From Cepaea nemoralis (lineage: Eukaryota > Mollusca > Gastropoda > Stylommatophora > Helicidae): a stretch of 64,000 nt of DNA. The notes under the pieces were generated by a model, which saw only the letters and a program-made list of their open reading frames with translations, was not told the DNA's origin and did no database searches. Below are positions 22,768-32,639 of the stretch, piece after piece. Numbering within the stretch: the first letter of the stretch is position 1; each line of letters begins with the position of its first letter. A program made the position numbers and the translations under genes. The stretch is taken from positions 1 through 64,000 of the forward strand of contig JACEFZ010011076.1 in NCBI GenBank assembly GCA_014155875.1, written 5' to 3'.

Positions 22768-22990
22768 TGGTGGTCGCCGTGGCGAAGAAGACAAGCTGCC
22801 TGCTTCGAGCAATGAACGTCGGGGATTCGTTGTCTTGTACATCATTCAGTTCACGAGCGTACTTTATTTCCTTGACCTTTCGATGTCGTCGCTGGTGCTA
22901 AGGAGTTCGTGCTCTGTGCCAGGGTTTCGAAAAGAAGACAGAGCCTCAATGGATAAGAACCGGTGCAATGAAAGTGATCCCGATGCTTTT
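22768..22990 (+). mobile_element. SINE family E copy (degraded)
   Basis: Plus-strand copy with head gtcgccgtggcgaagaagac, tcgtcgctggtgctaaggag, ttcgtgctctgtgcc, gacagagcc and ccggtgcaatgaaagtgatc. The order matches the complete copy at 17169-17409 read on minus. The B box is damaged (cggggattcg). Confidence 0.6.
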
Positions 22991-23019
22991 AACCCTTTTA
23001 TTGCCAATGCAATAAAATT

Positions 23020-23135
23020 AGAATAATCAATGTGCTAATATGTGATTTTATAGAGGAATACTGAACATTAATTGGACAGCTGAAGTTGTGATTTTATAGA
23101 AGATTTTATAGAGGATTTCTGAACATTAATTGGAC
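23020..23135. repeat. Short direct duplication
   Basis: tgattttatagaggaatact followed by gaacattaattggacag is repeated as tgattttatagaagatttta and then gaacattaattggacaat. Two copies, about 55-65 bp apart. Confidence 0.8.
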
Positions 23136-23149
23136 AATCTGATGAGCAA

Positions 23150-23448
23150 TCTGAACATTCTGAGGGAAGCTAAGTCGCAAAGACAACATATCACAAATAT
23201 CAGAAAGAAGCAGTCATCATTTTTCGGCCACATTATGAGAAGACAAAAAGTGGAACATAATGTGACAACGGGACAAAATTTGTGGACAGAGAGATAGAGG
23301 AAGATAGAGTGAGGAAATTGTTGACAGTCTTGTGAAATAGCACGAAGGGAGTCAACACACGAACAGATCTATTCCGTTGGAGAACGCAATTTCTGGAGAG
23401 GCATGATCGCCCATGCCAGCCGACAAGGCACTGGATGATGATGAATAT
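23150..23448 (+). pseudogene. RTE LINE 3' fragment
   Basis: The translation in more than one frame follows the RTE C-terminal pattern: a TNIRKKQSSFFGHIMRRQKV block, then a gap, then a region ending gcccatgccagccgacaagg, cactggatgatgatgaa. The (GAT)n tail matches the RTE copies at 54300 and 2240. It is 5'-truncated and frameshifted. Confidence 0.7.
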
Positions 23449-23579
23449 AAAACATTTTACTTAACATCGTCAAAAGACACGTCTTTAGAAATATACTGAC
23501 AGTTTATTTTATCGTGTAGTTGACAATGTAGCATAGAGATTAATTCGACTGCCTGCCAAAACAACGTCCAGCCTTGGTA

Positions 23580-23840
23580 AGGTTGCTTCTACCGACAATT
23601 AGGACTATGGTGACCAAAAAAAAAAAAATGAGGAACACGAAGTATTTTGGACATGTAAAAAGACAAGAAAGTCCAGAAAAGATAATTATTAAGAAGAGTG
23701 TACCTGCGAGCTGAGAAGAGAAAAACCATAGTGTAGATGGAGGTAAAAAGTGATAATTTACACATGACAGCAATAGAGGCAGAAAATGCCAGTTATACCA
23801 GAGAGAAGTTCTGCACAGAAACCGACGAAGGAAGTTTATG
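23580..23840 (+). pseudogene. Second RTE LINE 3' fragment (old)
   Basis: Contains an RNTKYFGHVKRQESPEKIII block after an A13 run, then an EAENASYTREKFCTETDEG-like tail. It resembles the 21180-21590 subfamily (KYFGHLKRHESLER). Stops interrupt it. Confidence 0.55.
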
Positions 23841-24021
23841 TTTAAAGGGTTAAGGACACGCTTAGAAAGGCCTTCAGGACGCAGACTCGTCTGACATTCT
23901 GCATCTCTCTGCTATCATACATGATTTAATTCACACATCACGTATGAAGTTAATCTTAGACAACAAATACAACAACAGAAACAATACTTGCATTATAAAC
24001 ACGTGGAAAATGTGCAATGAT

Positions 24022-24022
<1 letters not shown>

Positions 24023-24066
<44 letters not shown>
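24023..24066. repeat. (TA)n microsatellite
   Basis: About 44 bp of TA in AT-rich surroundings. Confidence 0.97.
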
Positions 24067-24067
<1 letters not shown>

Positions 24068-24525
24068 CTCACCAAAGCTAGTTGTTATATTGGCAATTAT
24101 AATTAGCTAACGTTAAATGTATCGTACCACATTTATAAGAAGAATGATTATTATACTAAATGTCCTTTGCTATTATTATATTTTTAGGGTGCATATAATC
24201 TGTACTGAGACAGTGTTCAAATAGGTTGCGATTGTGTTTATAGGGATTTCCGGTGATTTTGATTTGTTGTGGGAGATTGTTCCACAGCTGATGTTCGGCT
24301 GCTCGATTTGATTAATTATCTTTCCGTTCTACCTATGTAAGTTGCTGGACACTCGCCCTGGAACTGACAATTAGCAAATCGACAATATACCAGTGTGGGT
24401 GGAAAAGAAAGCTAGTCGGGCTTTAGGAATCCATGTGCAGTCGAAAGGCAATAAAACGCCGTTATATTCGGTTCAATCCGACTCGACGTTATATTGACAA
24501 GGTCTCAGACGGGACAGTGCAAAGG

Positions 24526-26060
24526 ATGGCTCCACTAAAACCGCCACTAAAATACACAAGATGTATGCAGCATGCAAAAAGAAGGCAGGGGCTGGGAAGA
24601 AAAGTAGGACTGCTAATTCTGTGGCGACAAACAGCAGTCCCACTCCTACGCCAGCTAAAGCTTTTACCGAAATACAACCGACGCCAGAGACCTCGGCTGA
24701 AGCTGGCAGCAGCGGTGAAGCTCACAACAACCACACTAAGGAGAATCAAAACAACCCACAAAAGGCTCCGCACAGGAGGGCAGCACAACCGAGGATTTCA
24801 CGGCAAAATCCTGCTGAGGAAAACAAGAGTTGGGTAATGCCAAACTATCGGCGCTACCTACAGACAAGATACTCAGTCTGTTGGAGATCGAGATGGGAAG
24901 ACACAGCATCGCGCAGTTGCGCAAGACACCAGATGGAGTAGTGTTCTCCATCAATAAGACCACAAAGACCACCGAACTAATACAGAAATTAGCGCAGAAA
25001 GAGAAAGCCGACATCAAGCTACTCCACGGCATCACAATGGAAGCCAACCCGACCAGTCAAGATAAATCTACAAACAATCAGATTAGGGAGATACTGTTGA
25101 GAGAAAGCTCGACACTGAAGATCACCGGTGCTGAGAAAATCACTGGAAAGAGCAACACACACTTCACAGTCGTCATCATCACATCGGAAGCCCGAATGAT
25201 TCCTCAAACCATCTGATAGGACAAAAGAGAGCAAAACCCGGAGTACTACATTCCTAGAGTGCTGCAGTGCCCCAGGTGCCAGAAGTGTTGGTACACCTGT
25301 GCCACATGTTAAAGTGAAGTGGAGATCTGCAGATTCTGCTCCGGACCACATCCAAACGGTCAGTGTCCTCATGCAAAGATCGACCATGCAAAGATAGACA
25401 CGAACTTCAAGAGGCCGAACGTCAACAGACAGTGCGCCAACTGCCTCGGCAACCACGGCACAAGATATCTCGGCTGCCGCTGCCACCAAAACAGCAAGGA
25501 AACATTGAATATTTCAGCCAAGTCGAATTTACCATATAAAGAGGCAAGAAGGCAGTACGAGGCGACCACCCGCCTAACAAAATGTGACAAAGCACAATTG
25601 GAAGGTTAACTGAAAGACCTGAGATCTAAATTTATCAGCATAGAGGAGAAAAGAGACCAGACACAAGAGACACAGATAACAGCAATTCAGCGCATCCTGG
25701 ACGAATTGAAGCTCCTGCAACAGAAGTTTGGACACGATGTGGCTCGAATGGGTGCAATCAAAGCCGAGAAGGAGGAGATTCAATAAGAAAGAGAACAGAT
25801 AGAACGGCTCAAGACAAAGAATGAAACATCTGAAACAGAAGACATCAGAAGTAAATCAGAGACAGAAGAAGAAGCTAGAGAAGAGGTAGTAACAGAAGAG
25901 GAGGAAGAAAATAAAAACGAATGCGGCCAAGAATGGACGATGTCCAGCAGAAGAGATTTCTCTCCACCAAGATTGAGTTTTCAAGCCGTCCACGACATAA
26001 GATTTCAAAGAAACGAAAGACCACGAAGATTCAAAGACAGAACAAGACCGAAACTGTGAC
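24526..26060 (+). pseudogene. LINE ORF1 (gag-like) with zinc knuckles, decayed
   Basis: Pieces of one ORF1-type protein. An N-terminal Ala/Thr/Pro-rich segment (24561-24830) leads, after a frameshift near 24830, into a segment with ALPTDKILSLLEIEMG and GITMEANPTSQD (24830-25215). Two stops follow. Then come cysteine motifs: a first CPRC...CATC cluster at about 25265, CRFCSGPHPNGQCPH (25328) and CANCLGNHGTRYLGC (about 25435, C-x2-C-x3-H-x6-C). A Glu/Lys-rich coiled-coil-like tail runs to about 26060, with in-frame stops near 25607 and 25783. The C-x2-C-x3-H-x6-C form is characteristic of ORF1 of Jockey/I-like LINEs. No ORF2 follows, so this is an ORF1-only remnant. Confidence 0.75.
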
Positions 26061-26690
26061 TGAGAAATAGATGGAGTCACAAGAAGGATGGATGACTTCT
26101 GGTAAACCACTGTCTGAAAAAATACCATACTAGACGGGGCTGGAACCCAACAACAACAGGCTATACAAGTGTGCGACTCTAACTAGGCATGTGACACGAC
26201 AACAAAGATGACATTCACACCAAGACAGAAAACGGAGACTCCGTGAAGCGAAATCGCAGCCCAATCGACGCAAGCTGAAATAGATCACCATGAGATCATA
26301 TATAGATCATCATAGATCACCTAATTTTAACCAATGGAGAATTCGACGGTTGAACGGGACCGGAAAATTTTTTTTGTTTTTCAAAACCGAGCGACCGACC
26401 GATCTCTCAACATCTAATAAAATGCGGTCATAGCGTGAACAAAGAAAAGCGTATCGTATACTGTATTCAACGTGACAATAAAAGATTGCTCAAATATAGT
26501 GAGGCGTTAGCAATCAGGCGGTTCCAAACGGTTTTGTGCAAACAGAAAAGGTTCGTGTTAAATTTCAAATTACCAAGGGGGGATAACAGCTGTTCCACAT
26601 TCAAACAAGACCTATGACTATATGTTTCAATTGTTTCAGCTTAAGTATTATTCATTTATTCACTTCAGACGATATATAACTCTGCAGTAT

Positions 26691-26960
26691 CCACCTGCCG
26701 GCTCCGTAGCGAAGAGGTTACGGGAAAAGTTCGTAATCTCGCATACCCACGTTCGAAACACAGCTGCAGGCGACTTGGCAGCACACCGCCTTGCATTCGT
26801 TGGTGTTGTTGTTTTTTTTGGGTTTTTTTTTGAACATTGTGTGGATGACGGTCGTTCAGAAAGCAGTGACAAACTACTGAACGTAAACTTGTAAACAGAT
26901 CACAACAGCAAAAATATGATGGTGTTGACTGCGACGTCCTGTAAAGGATTTGCAACTAAC
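26691..26960 (+). mobile_element. SINE family B copy with insert-bearing head
   Basis: Head ggctccgtagcgaagaggtt, damaged B box cacgttcgaaacacag, then gctgcaggcgacttggcagc, a T/G-rich stretch, and the central domain (cagaaagcagtgacaaacta, ctgaacgtaaacttg). The 3' part is tgatggtgttgactgcgacg, tcctgtaaaggatttgcaac. It shares the extra middle segment with 4800-5035, 32174-32400 and 34675-34922. Confidence 0.8.
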
Positions 26961-27397
26961 TAAGTATCCAGCTGACGAGATATAGCGAAATATGCCAGGC
27001 AATAAATGGCTAGCGGCTTCTGTATTTACATTCAATAAGGGTATACATTGTTTTGAATAACACAAGTTATTTATATACTGAAATGGTAATCGAGAAGGAA
27101 ACTGATCGCAATGGACGTAAGCTTCGACGTTCTGACGTGTAGCTTGACAGCCGACGACAAAGGCAATCAACATCTACACCTTCTGACGTCAGCTGGGAGA
27201 GACATGACGCCTGTAGGCTTGTCTGGTAACCTGTGACGTTGGATATTCATCATAAATCATGAATGAGGGAGCTGTTTCCGTGTCCAACATCGTAATATGA
27301 TTGGTTGCGATACTTTCATGGAGATGTAAACAAGTTCAGGTTGACCGTTGCTTACTGTGTTGACGTCTGGGGGAGAACGGAGAAAGAGAAAATGATG

Positions 27398-27436
27398 AAA
27401 GAAGAAGAAGAAGAAGAAGAAGAAGAAGAAGAAGAA
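27398..27436. repeat. (GAA)n microsatellite
   Basis: About 39 bp of gaa repeats within a longer pyrimidine/purine-biased region. Confidence 0.95.
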
Positions 27437-27891
27437 ATAATAAGATTTCTTTCTCTCTGTCTCTCCATTTCCCTCCCTTTTATCATGATATTTCGGCTCT
27501 CTATTCCGCTCTTTCCAGCTCTCTATTTTTTTCTTTTCTTCTCGCTCTCGCTATCTCTCTTCCTTTATGTTTCTGTATGTATATGTGTCTCTCTATGGTT
27601 TTACATTCAAGCCTAGCATTTTTAACACCTTTATTTCAGTTCTCCTGAGCTGAAAACGTGAAAACTGTTTATTTAAACATCATAACCGAGACAGAACAAA
27701 ACAGGGACTGTTAAATATAACTGAATCATCATCCAGTGCCTTCCGGCTGGCATGGAAGATCATGCCTCTTCACAAATTACTATCTCCTGCGTCATTGATC
27801 AATTCGTGTGCTGACTCTCGTGCCATGTCACAAGACCGTCATAAATCTTCTCATACTGTCTTCCTCTATCTCTCTTTCAGCAAATCTGTCC

Positions 27892-27892
27892 G

Positions 27893-27922
<30 letters not shown>
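27892..27922. repeat. (GAT)n microsatellite
   Basis: About ten copies of gat. It lies just upstream of a SINE tail fragment and may be the 3' tail of a lost LINE or SINE. Confidence 0.9.
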
Positions 27923-27923
<1 letters not shown>

Positions 27924-27931
27924 ATATATCC

Positions 27932-28084
27932 CATACAAGACGTTGCAGTCAACAACAGCACTTATATATATTTGAATTGTATACCCCCTACAAGACGTTG
28001 CAGTCAACAACAGCACTTATCAGCTGTTGTTGATGTTCTTGGCAAGATTACGTTCAGTGGTTTGCCATTGCTTTCAGAGCGACC

Positions 28085-28092
<8 letters not shown>
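27932..28092 (-). mobile_element. SINE B fragment with duplicated tail
   Basis: The 3' end segment caagacgttgcagtcaacaa plus cagcacttat occurs twice (27936-27965 and 27990-28019). The second is followed by the central domain on minus (aaagcaatggcaaaccactg, aacgtaatcttgccaagaac). The head is missing, replaced by a (CT)n tract. Confidence 0.8.

Positions 28093-28164
<72 letters not shown>
28086..28164. repeat. (CT)n microsatellite
   Basis: About 79 bp of CT located exactly where the SINE head would begin, so it replaced or displaced that part. The Ser-Leu frames are artefacts. Confidence 0.97.
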
Positions 28165-28167
<3 letters not shown>

Positions 28168-28439
28168 ACACATACACACTATATATACACATATCCTTCC
28201 CATATTGTTTCTGCTTCTCATCTCCAAGAGTTTTCAGGTCTTCCCCTATTTTGCCTAGTGGGTTTCATACTCAAGCTTGTTTGGTTGTGCTATTCTGAGG
28301 TTTTGTCAATGTATGGCCTATTCAGCACCAGCATGGTTTCCTCATCTCTTAGTTCATTGGTATTTGTCTAGTTCTCTCCACGTTGGTGATTTTGTCAAAA
28401 TATTTCATTCCTTCTATTGTGATCTGTCACAAACTGTCA

Positions 28440-28655
28440 TTTTACTGCCTATAGTACCTTGCAGTGTAGGGCAGGGCGGTCTTGAGCCTGAGGAATTAAG
28501 GCCGCCTGGCTAGTGCATTCGCCGCTAATTGTTGCAGGTTAGGATTTTCTTTGTGCCCCCAACATAAAACAATCCACGCCTTACCGAAGATTCGAGCCCT
28601 AGTCCCCCGAAGGAGAATCCGGCGTTATTAGCCACTCGGCCAGCAGCTCATCTGT
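28440..28655 (-). mobile_element. SINE family D copy
   Basis: Minus strand: head gctgctggccgagtggctaa, ccggattctccttcggggga, ctagggctcgaatcttcgg, then ggcgtggattgttttatgtt, ggggcacaaagaaaatcct, aacctgcaacaattagcgg, ccaggcggccttaattcctc and a tail with gccctacactgcaaggtact. It matches 55787-56030 throughout. Confidence 0.88.
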
Positions 28656-28874
28656 CTATTTTGAACAAACACCAATTAGTGAATGTTTGTTAATTTATCG
28701 TGTTCTTTATTTACCTAGTTTCTGATCCACACAAAAATACCGATTTAACGTTGGAATTTGCCAGGCAATAAATCGTGCAACCTATTATTCGTGGCCTCTG
28801 TGTTCAAAAATATAATGAGATTTAACCCCGAGTTAGTGGTGGTGCAGGACGTGTTAATCAACCCCAGCACTCAA

Positions 28875-29155
28875 GGTCAGCATGGCCGAATTGATAAGAG
28901 CGCTCGTTCTTAAACATCCGGTGAGCTGATGCCAAGGTAGCGAGTTCAATCCCAACATTAGTCAATTAGACGTAAAAAATTGACTTCTCATCCTTGTCTT
29001 GGGGACGTATATTACATGTACCTCTGAAGTCTGAGTGGATTCTTCTGATAGAAAAGGAAACTTGTAATAGGAAAATCTAATGTACACGCAAAAAACCAGT
29101 CCAGTGCACGTAGCAGCACGTGTATGAACTACGCTTGAGTTCAAAGCTGGCGAAC
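28875..29155 (+). mobile_element. SINE family A copy
   Basis: Plus-strand copy, ggtcagcatggccgaattga, head with weakened B box (gcgagttcaatccc), gttgacttctc-like tgacttctcatccttgtctt, cccagtccagtgcacg-like end and cttgagttcaaagctggcg. It is followed by a run of 21 C then 9 A (29157-29186). Confidence 0.85.
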
Positions 29156-29156
29156 G

Positions 29157-29186
29157 CCCCCCCCCCCCCCCCCCCCCAAAAAAAAA
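29157..29186. repeat. C21 A9 homopolymer pair
   Basis: A run of about 21 C followed by 9 A directly after the family A SINE. Such a run is prone to length error. Confidence 0.9.
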
Positions 29187-29189
29187 GCC

Positions 29190-29268
29190 AGCGTTTATTT
29201 TCTGTTTGTGATTTTCTAGACAATGTTATATTCAGTAGTTTGTCATTGCTTTTTGAACAGACGAGGCT
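29190..29268 (-). mobile_element. SINE family B fragment
   Basis: Contains only the central domain on minus: aaagcaatgacaaactactg, aatataacattgtctagaaa and tcacaaacagaaaataaa. Head and 3' end are missing. Confidence 0.6.
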
Positions 29269-29344
29269 TATGTTGTTGTGAAAATCAACACGAAGAAATA
29301 GGGCCAAGTCTTATAGAGTCTCTGTAAATGTGTCTTCTTCAGCC

Positions 29345-29590
29345 ACGGTATACTAAGCAACAGACGAAAATCGCAAATTTATTAGAGAAGTTAGACTTAG
29401 GCAGTCAAGATTCTATGGGCATATTATGAGGAGACATAAACGTGACAACTTAGTAACACCTAACAAACATGATGCGAGTAGAGCAAGTGGGAGGTAGATA
29501 AAATACACGGATGAACTGGCACTGGGGCAGTTACAGATCGCATGCGAATCTCATGTGACGCGGCGAACCTTGACCGCCCGCGATTAACCT
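29345..29590 (+). pseudogene. RTE LINE 3' fragment
   Basis: The translation includes KFIREVRLRQSRFYGHIMRR, then a decayed GKxxGKR/RGR segment, and near the end a TLTAR-like patch followed by ggcacacaataat. The pattern and order match the RTE tail at 36600-36864. No intact frame. Confidence 0.65.
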
Positions 29591-29607
29591 CTTGGCACAC
29601 AATAATG

Positions 29608-29755
29608 GGGGTCCCGCGGTAGCCCAGTGGTTAACACGCCTGCCTGCCGGACCAGTGGTCGTGTGTTTGACAACCACGGAGTCAGCCAAGACTGAAATGG
29701 GTACCAGGAAATAATCAGGAAAGATAAAGCGGCCTTTGTGATATTTATAAATCAT
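29608..29755 (+). mobile_element. SINE family C copy
   Basis: Head gtcccgcggtagcccagtgg, ttaacacgcctgcc; B-box region gtcgtgtgtttgacaacc. The body has gactgaaatgggtaccagga and agataaagcggcctttgtga then tatttat. Best plus-strand representative of the family. Confidence 0.75.
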
Positions 29756-29908
29756 CCACCGAGTGCTGAGCAAACAGCACTAAAAATCTAACAAACGAAC
29801 TTAATTTTCAAAGTTACACATTGGGCAGGTAGGCAGACGTAGTGAACAAAAGACAGATAAATAAATGGACAGACAGACATATTTGATTGGCTTATAGACA
29901 GATATCGA

Positions 29909-30117
29909 CTTTGGCGTGGCCGAAGGATAAAGAAGCTTTAGCTCTTAAACTTCCGGTACGCTGATATCAAGGTAGCTTCACCCTTTCCTAGACGCGTTAT
30001 CTTGGATATCAACGTTGACTTCTCGTTCAGAAAACAGTGGCAAACTACTGAACGTCACGTTGCCTAGAAGATCAACATAGTGTTGGGACTGATCGCAACG
30101 TACTGTAAAGAACATGC
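29909..30117 (+). mobile_element. Chimeric SINE: A-type head, B-type body
   Basis: 29909-30021 follows family A (tggcgtggccgaaggataaa, ctcttaaacttccggtacgc, tgatatcaaggtagc, then gttgacttctcg). It then switches to family B: ttcagaaaacagtggcaaac, tactgaacgtcacgttgcc, tgatcgcaacgtactgtaaa, gaacatgc. The switch falls at 'cttctcgttcagaaa'. It lies inside a GACA/GATA-rich minisatellite. Confidence 0.75.
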
Positions 30118-30124
30118 TTTATTT

Positions 30125-30325
30125 TAATAGCCAGATAGACGGAGAGACAGACACATTTGATAGGCATGTAGACAGACGGAGAGACATACAGACAACCAGA
30201 TTTGATAGACATGTGGACAGACATACAGACAACCAGATTTGATAGGCATGTAGACAGACGGACAGACATACAGACAACCAGATTTGATAGGCATATAGAC
30301 AGACGACGAGACAGACAGATTTCCG
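30125..30325. repeat. ~37-45 bp minisatellite
   Basis: Copies of gacatacagacaaccagatt, tgataggcatgtagacag and acgga(g/c), about five in all. A related phrase, cagacagacatatttgattg gcttatagacag, is at 29871-29904 on the far side of the chimeric SINE, so the SINE split the array. Confidence 0.85.
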
Positions 30326-30665
30326 TGATGTCTTCAAAACAGTGCATATCTGACATCCTAAATTGCTGCTTGACGTAATTAAATTCCCCGGAACACGTCT
30401 CCCTTCCTTGAAGTTTGCCATTTCTACTGGTCCCTGGGCGTTTCATTAGTTGATTCACGTTATCGTAATAAGACCTGTTGATGCATCTCATTCTGTAAGT
30501 GCGTGCATTCTGGTATTTACTATTCATGACCGGATCAAAGACGCAGAGAGCGCTCTGTGTGTTTTCTGTTTGGATGGAATGTGTTGTTTATGAATCAATG
30601 TTATAAATGTTATTCCATCTCTGATACTTGTAGACGCGTTAATGTAATGACATAAAAAGTTAGCT
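30326..30665. other. Intergenic, nothing recognised
   Basis: AT-balanced sequence with no repeat boxes, LINE motifs or long frames. Confidence 0.5.
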
Positions 30666-30667
30666 GC

Positions 30668-30850
30668 ATGCCGTTTATAGGGCATTGCAAAGAACCCCAG
30701 ACTGATTTAGATATTTGTTATTTTATAAGGCAGTGCTAGTTCAGTAGTTTGTAATTGCTTTATGAACTACAGACCTCGTACCATCGACATCAACGTCAAG
30801 TGGTATGCTTACAAATCTGTCGCGGATGATTTCAAATACTATAGTGCGAT
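30668..30850 (-). mobile_element. Old SINE family B remnant
   Basis: Minus-strand remains of the central domain (aaagcaattacaaactactg, aactagcactgcc) followed by cagtctggggttctttgcaa. The head region shows only gacagatttgtaagcatacc. Diverged. Confidence 0.5.
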
Positions 30851-30954
30851 CACAAATATTTTCTCGCATTCACGTTCAAATTATTGGGAAAATATCTGTT
30901 GCATCATTATGAAATATTTCCTGCCGTTTTATATATAATATATAATACTGTGGT

Positions 30955-31440
30955 CAAAGGCTTGCAAACGCGGTTCGTGAGCCGCATACCATGCATTCGA
31001 AATGCAGCCGCGACCGATTTCTGCAGCAGACCGTGCCGCGTTGTGTTATAACGTGTTGGTATGGGAGCCGGTCGATCAGAAAGCAAAGGCAAACTTTTTT
31101 TTTTTTGCATATCCTTTACAGGACATCGCTGTCAACAGCAGCATCTTTCAGCTGTCTGTTGATTTCTTGGCAAGATTACGCTCAGTAGTTTGCCATTGCT
31201 TTCTGAGCGGCCGGCTCAGTATCCCGCAAGTCACCAGCGGGGGTCGAACCGCTCCCAGTTCTCTCCCGCTACGAGACTCTGCGTTATAAACGGGATAACG
31301 GAGAAAGTGTTGTAACCCCTCAGCCAGAGAGACCGGCAAAGGCAAACTACTGAACGTAAAATTTGCCTAGTACATCAACAGCAGCTGAAAAATGCTGGTG
31401 TTGACTGCAACGTCCTGCAAGGGATATGCAACATTTAAAA
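30955..31440 (+). mobile_element. Host SINE family B, split by a second SINE B
   Basis: Left part 30955-31094: head with cggttcgtgagccgcatacc, ccatgcattcgaaatgcagc, then tgggagccggtcgatcagaa and agcaaaggcaaac. Right part 31336-31440: caaaggcaaactactgaacg, atttgcctagtacatcaaca, gctgaaaaatgctggtgttg, actgcaacgtcctgcaaggg, atatgcaac and an A run. The inserted element (31095-31335) sits in the middle of the central domain. Confidence 0.9.
31095..31335 (-). mobile_element. Complete SINE B1 inserted in SINE B, 12-bp target duplication
   Basis: A 241-bp minus-strand element. Poly(A) tail as T12 at 31095-31106; then tgcatatcctttacaggaca (3' end on minus), the central domain and the head with ggttcgaccccc and ctctctggctgaggggttac. 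Identical 12-bp repeats gcaaaggcaaac at 31083-31094 and 31336-31347 flank it. It gives a full-length reference for the family in this genome. Confidence 0.95.
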
Positions 31441-32170
31441 AAAAATACGTGCTGGGTATTTGTGCTACTTTCATATTTTATAGACTGATCTTCTCATTCG
31501 TTCGTCTGAAATGTTTGTTATGGATGTAAATGCGTTGTGCTTGTTTCACCTGAGCTGGGTAGTTTGCACCCTCGGCCCCGACACATACAACTTCTTCGGA
31601 CGTTTGTTGGCCGGGTTAACATTTTCGGGTATAGGGTATTCAAATACACGACCATCGTGCAAGTGTGCTATAGTGCCTTAACAAATGTTTGCCCCGGTTT
31701 TAAAATTCCAGGATTTAGTAACCAACTGAGGGAAAATTATGAATTTTAACATATAACCTTACCATTATGTACACCCAACAAAAATAGTTTTGTTCTGGAG
31801 ATCTCAGTGTTTGCTTATGTGCTGCATATAATTTACCGGTCAGAGATAAAGTGCGCATTATGAAATGTATCAATCTTTACATGGAAACATCAGTGTTCAA
31901 TAATGAATATTCTCCATAGTGCACGGTAATTTCTTTATGAGAAGCACGTCATATAGCGGAACGGAAGTGTTCAGAGGTGACGTCAATAATTACTGTACAA
32001 CATGTTTATTAGCGTGAATTAAATACATTTTCGCCAAAACATGAAAGACATTTCGCTGCTTTCCAAGGTTTCAGTTGCCTTTGGACCTATCTAAGACATA
32101 TTAGGTGGGTGGGAGTGATTATAAGACGGCAGGAAAAATGCCATAACGATGCAACGAATTAAAGTTATTT
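31441..32170. other. Intergenic, nothing recognised
   Basis: No tandem repeats, SINE boxes or LINE motifs were found. A 70-codon frame at 31537-31749 has no recognisable domain. Confidence 0.5.
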
Positions 32171-32173
32171 AGT

Positions 32174-32400
32174 TGCATATGCATTAAAAAGACGTAACAG
32201 TCAACCCAGCATTTTTGCGCTGTTCGTGATTCCTGGACAAGTTTACGTTAAGTAGTTTGCCAATGCTTTCTCAACGACTGACACCCATATCATTAAAAAA
32301 TACAACGTAAGGCGGTCTGCTGCCAAATCGCTCACAGCTGTATTTCGAACTCACGTTTGCGGGATTACGAACTGCGTCAGTAAACCCTTAGCCACATGCA
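32174..32400 (-). mobile_element. SINE family B copy
   Basis: On minus: catgtggctaagggtttact, cgaacgtgagttcgaaat-like B box, gagcgatttggcagcagacc, gccttacgttg, tcgttgagaaagcattggca, aactacttaacgtaaacttg, tccaggaatcacgaacagcg, caaaaatgctgggttgactg and ttacgtctttttaatgcat. It belongs to the insert-bearing subfamily. Confidence 0.75.
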
Positions 32401-32639
32401 ACAGATACTTAAAAAAAAAATGAACGTGAATGAGGGCAAACATTTGCGAACGCACTATAGACGTCTCGGGGCGCTTCTCCCTCCCTCCCCCCCCCCCCCA
32501 CTCCTTCCTCCCAATATTACTAATGTAGTGATTTCTAATCTTCTCTCTTCTAGTGACACAAGAATCTATACGCAAACATCTCATGTGAGATGTTTGTCTG
32601 CTATCTCTGACAATTAAGTTAATTGTCATTCAGAAACCC

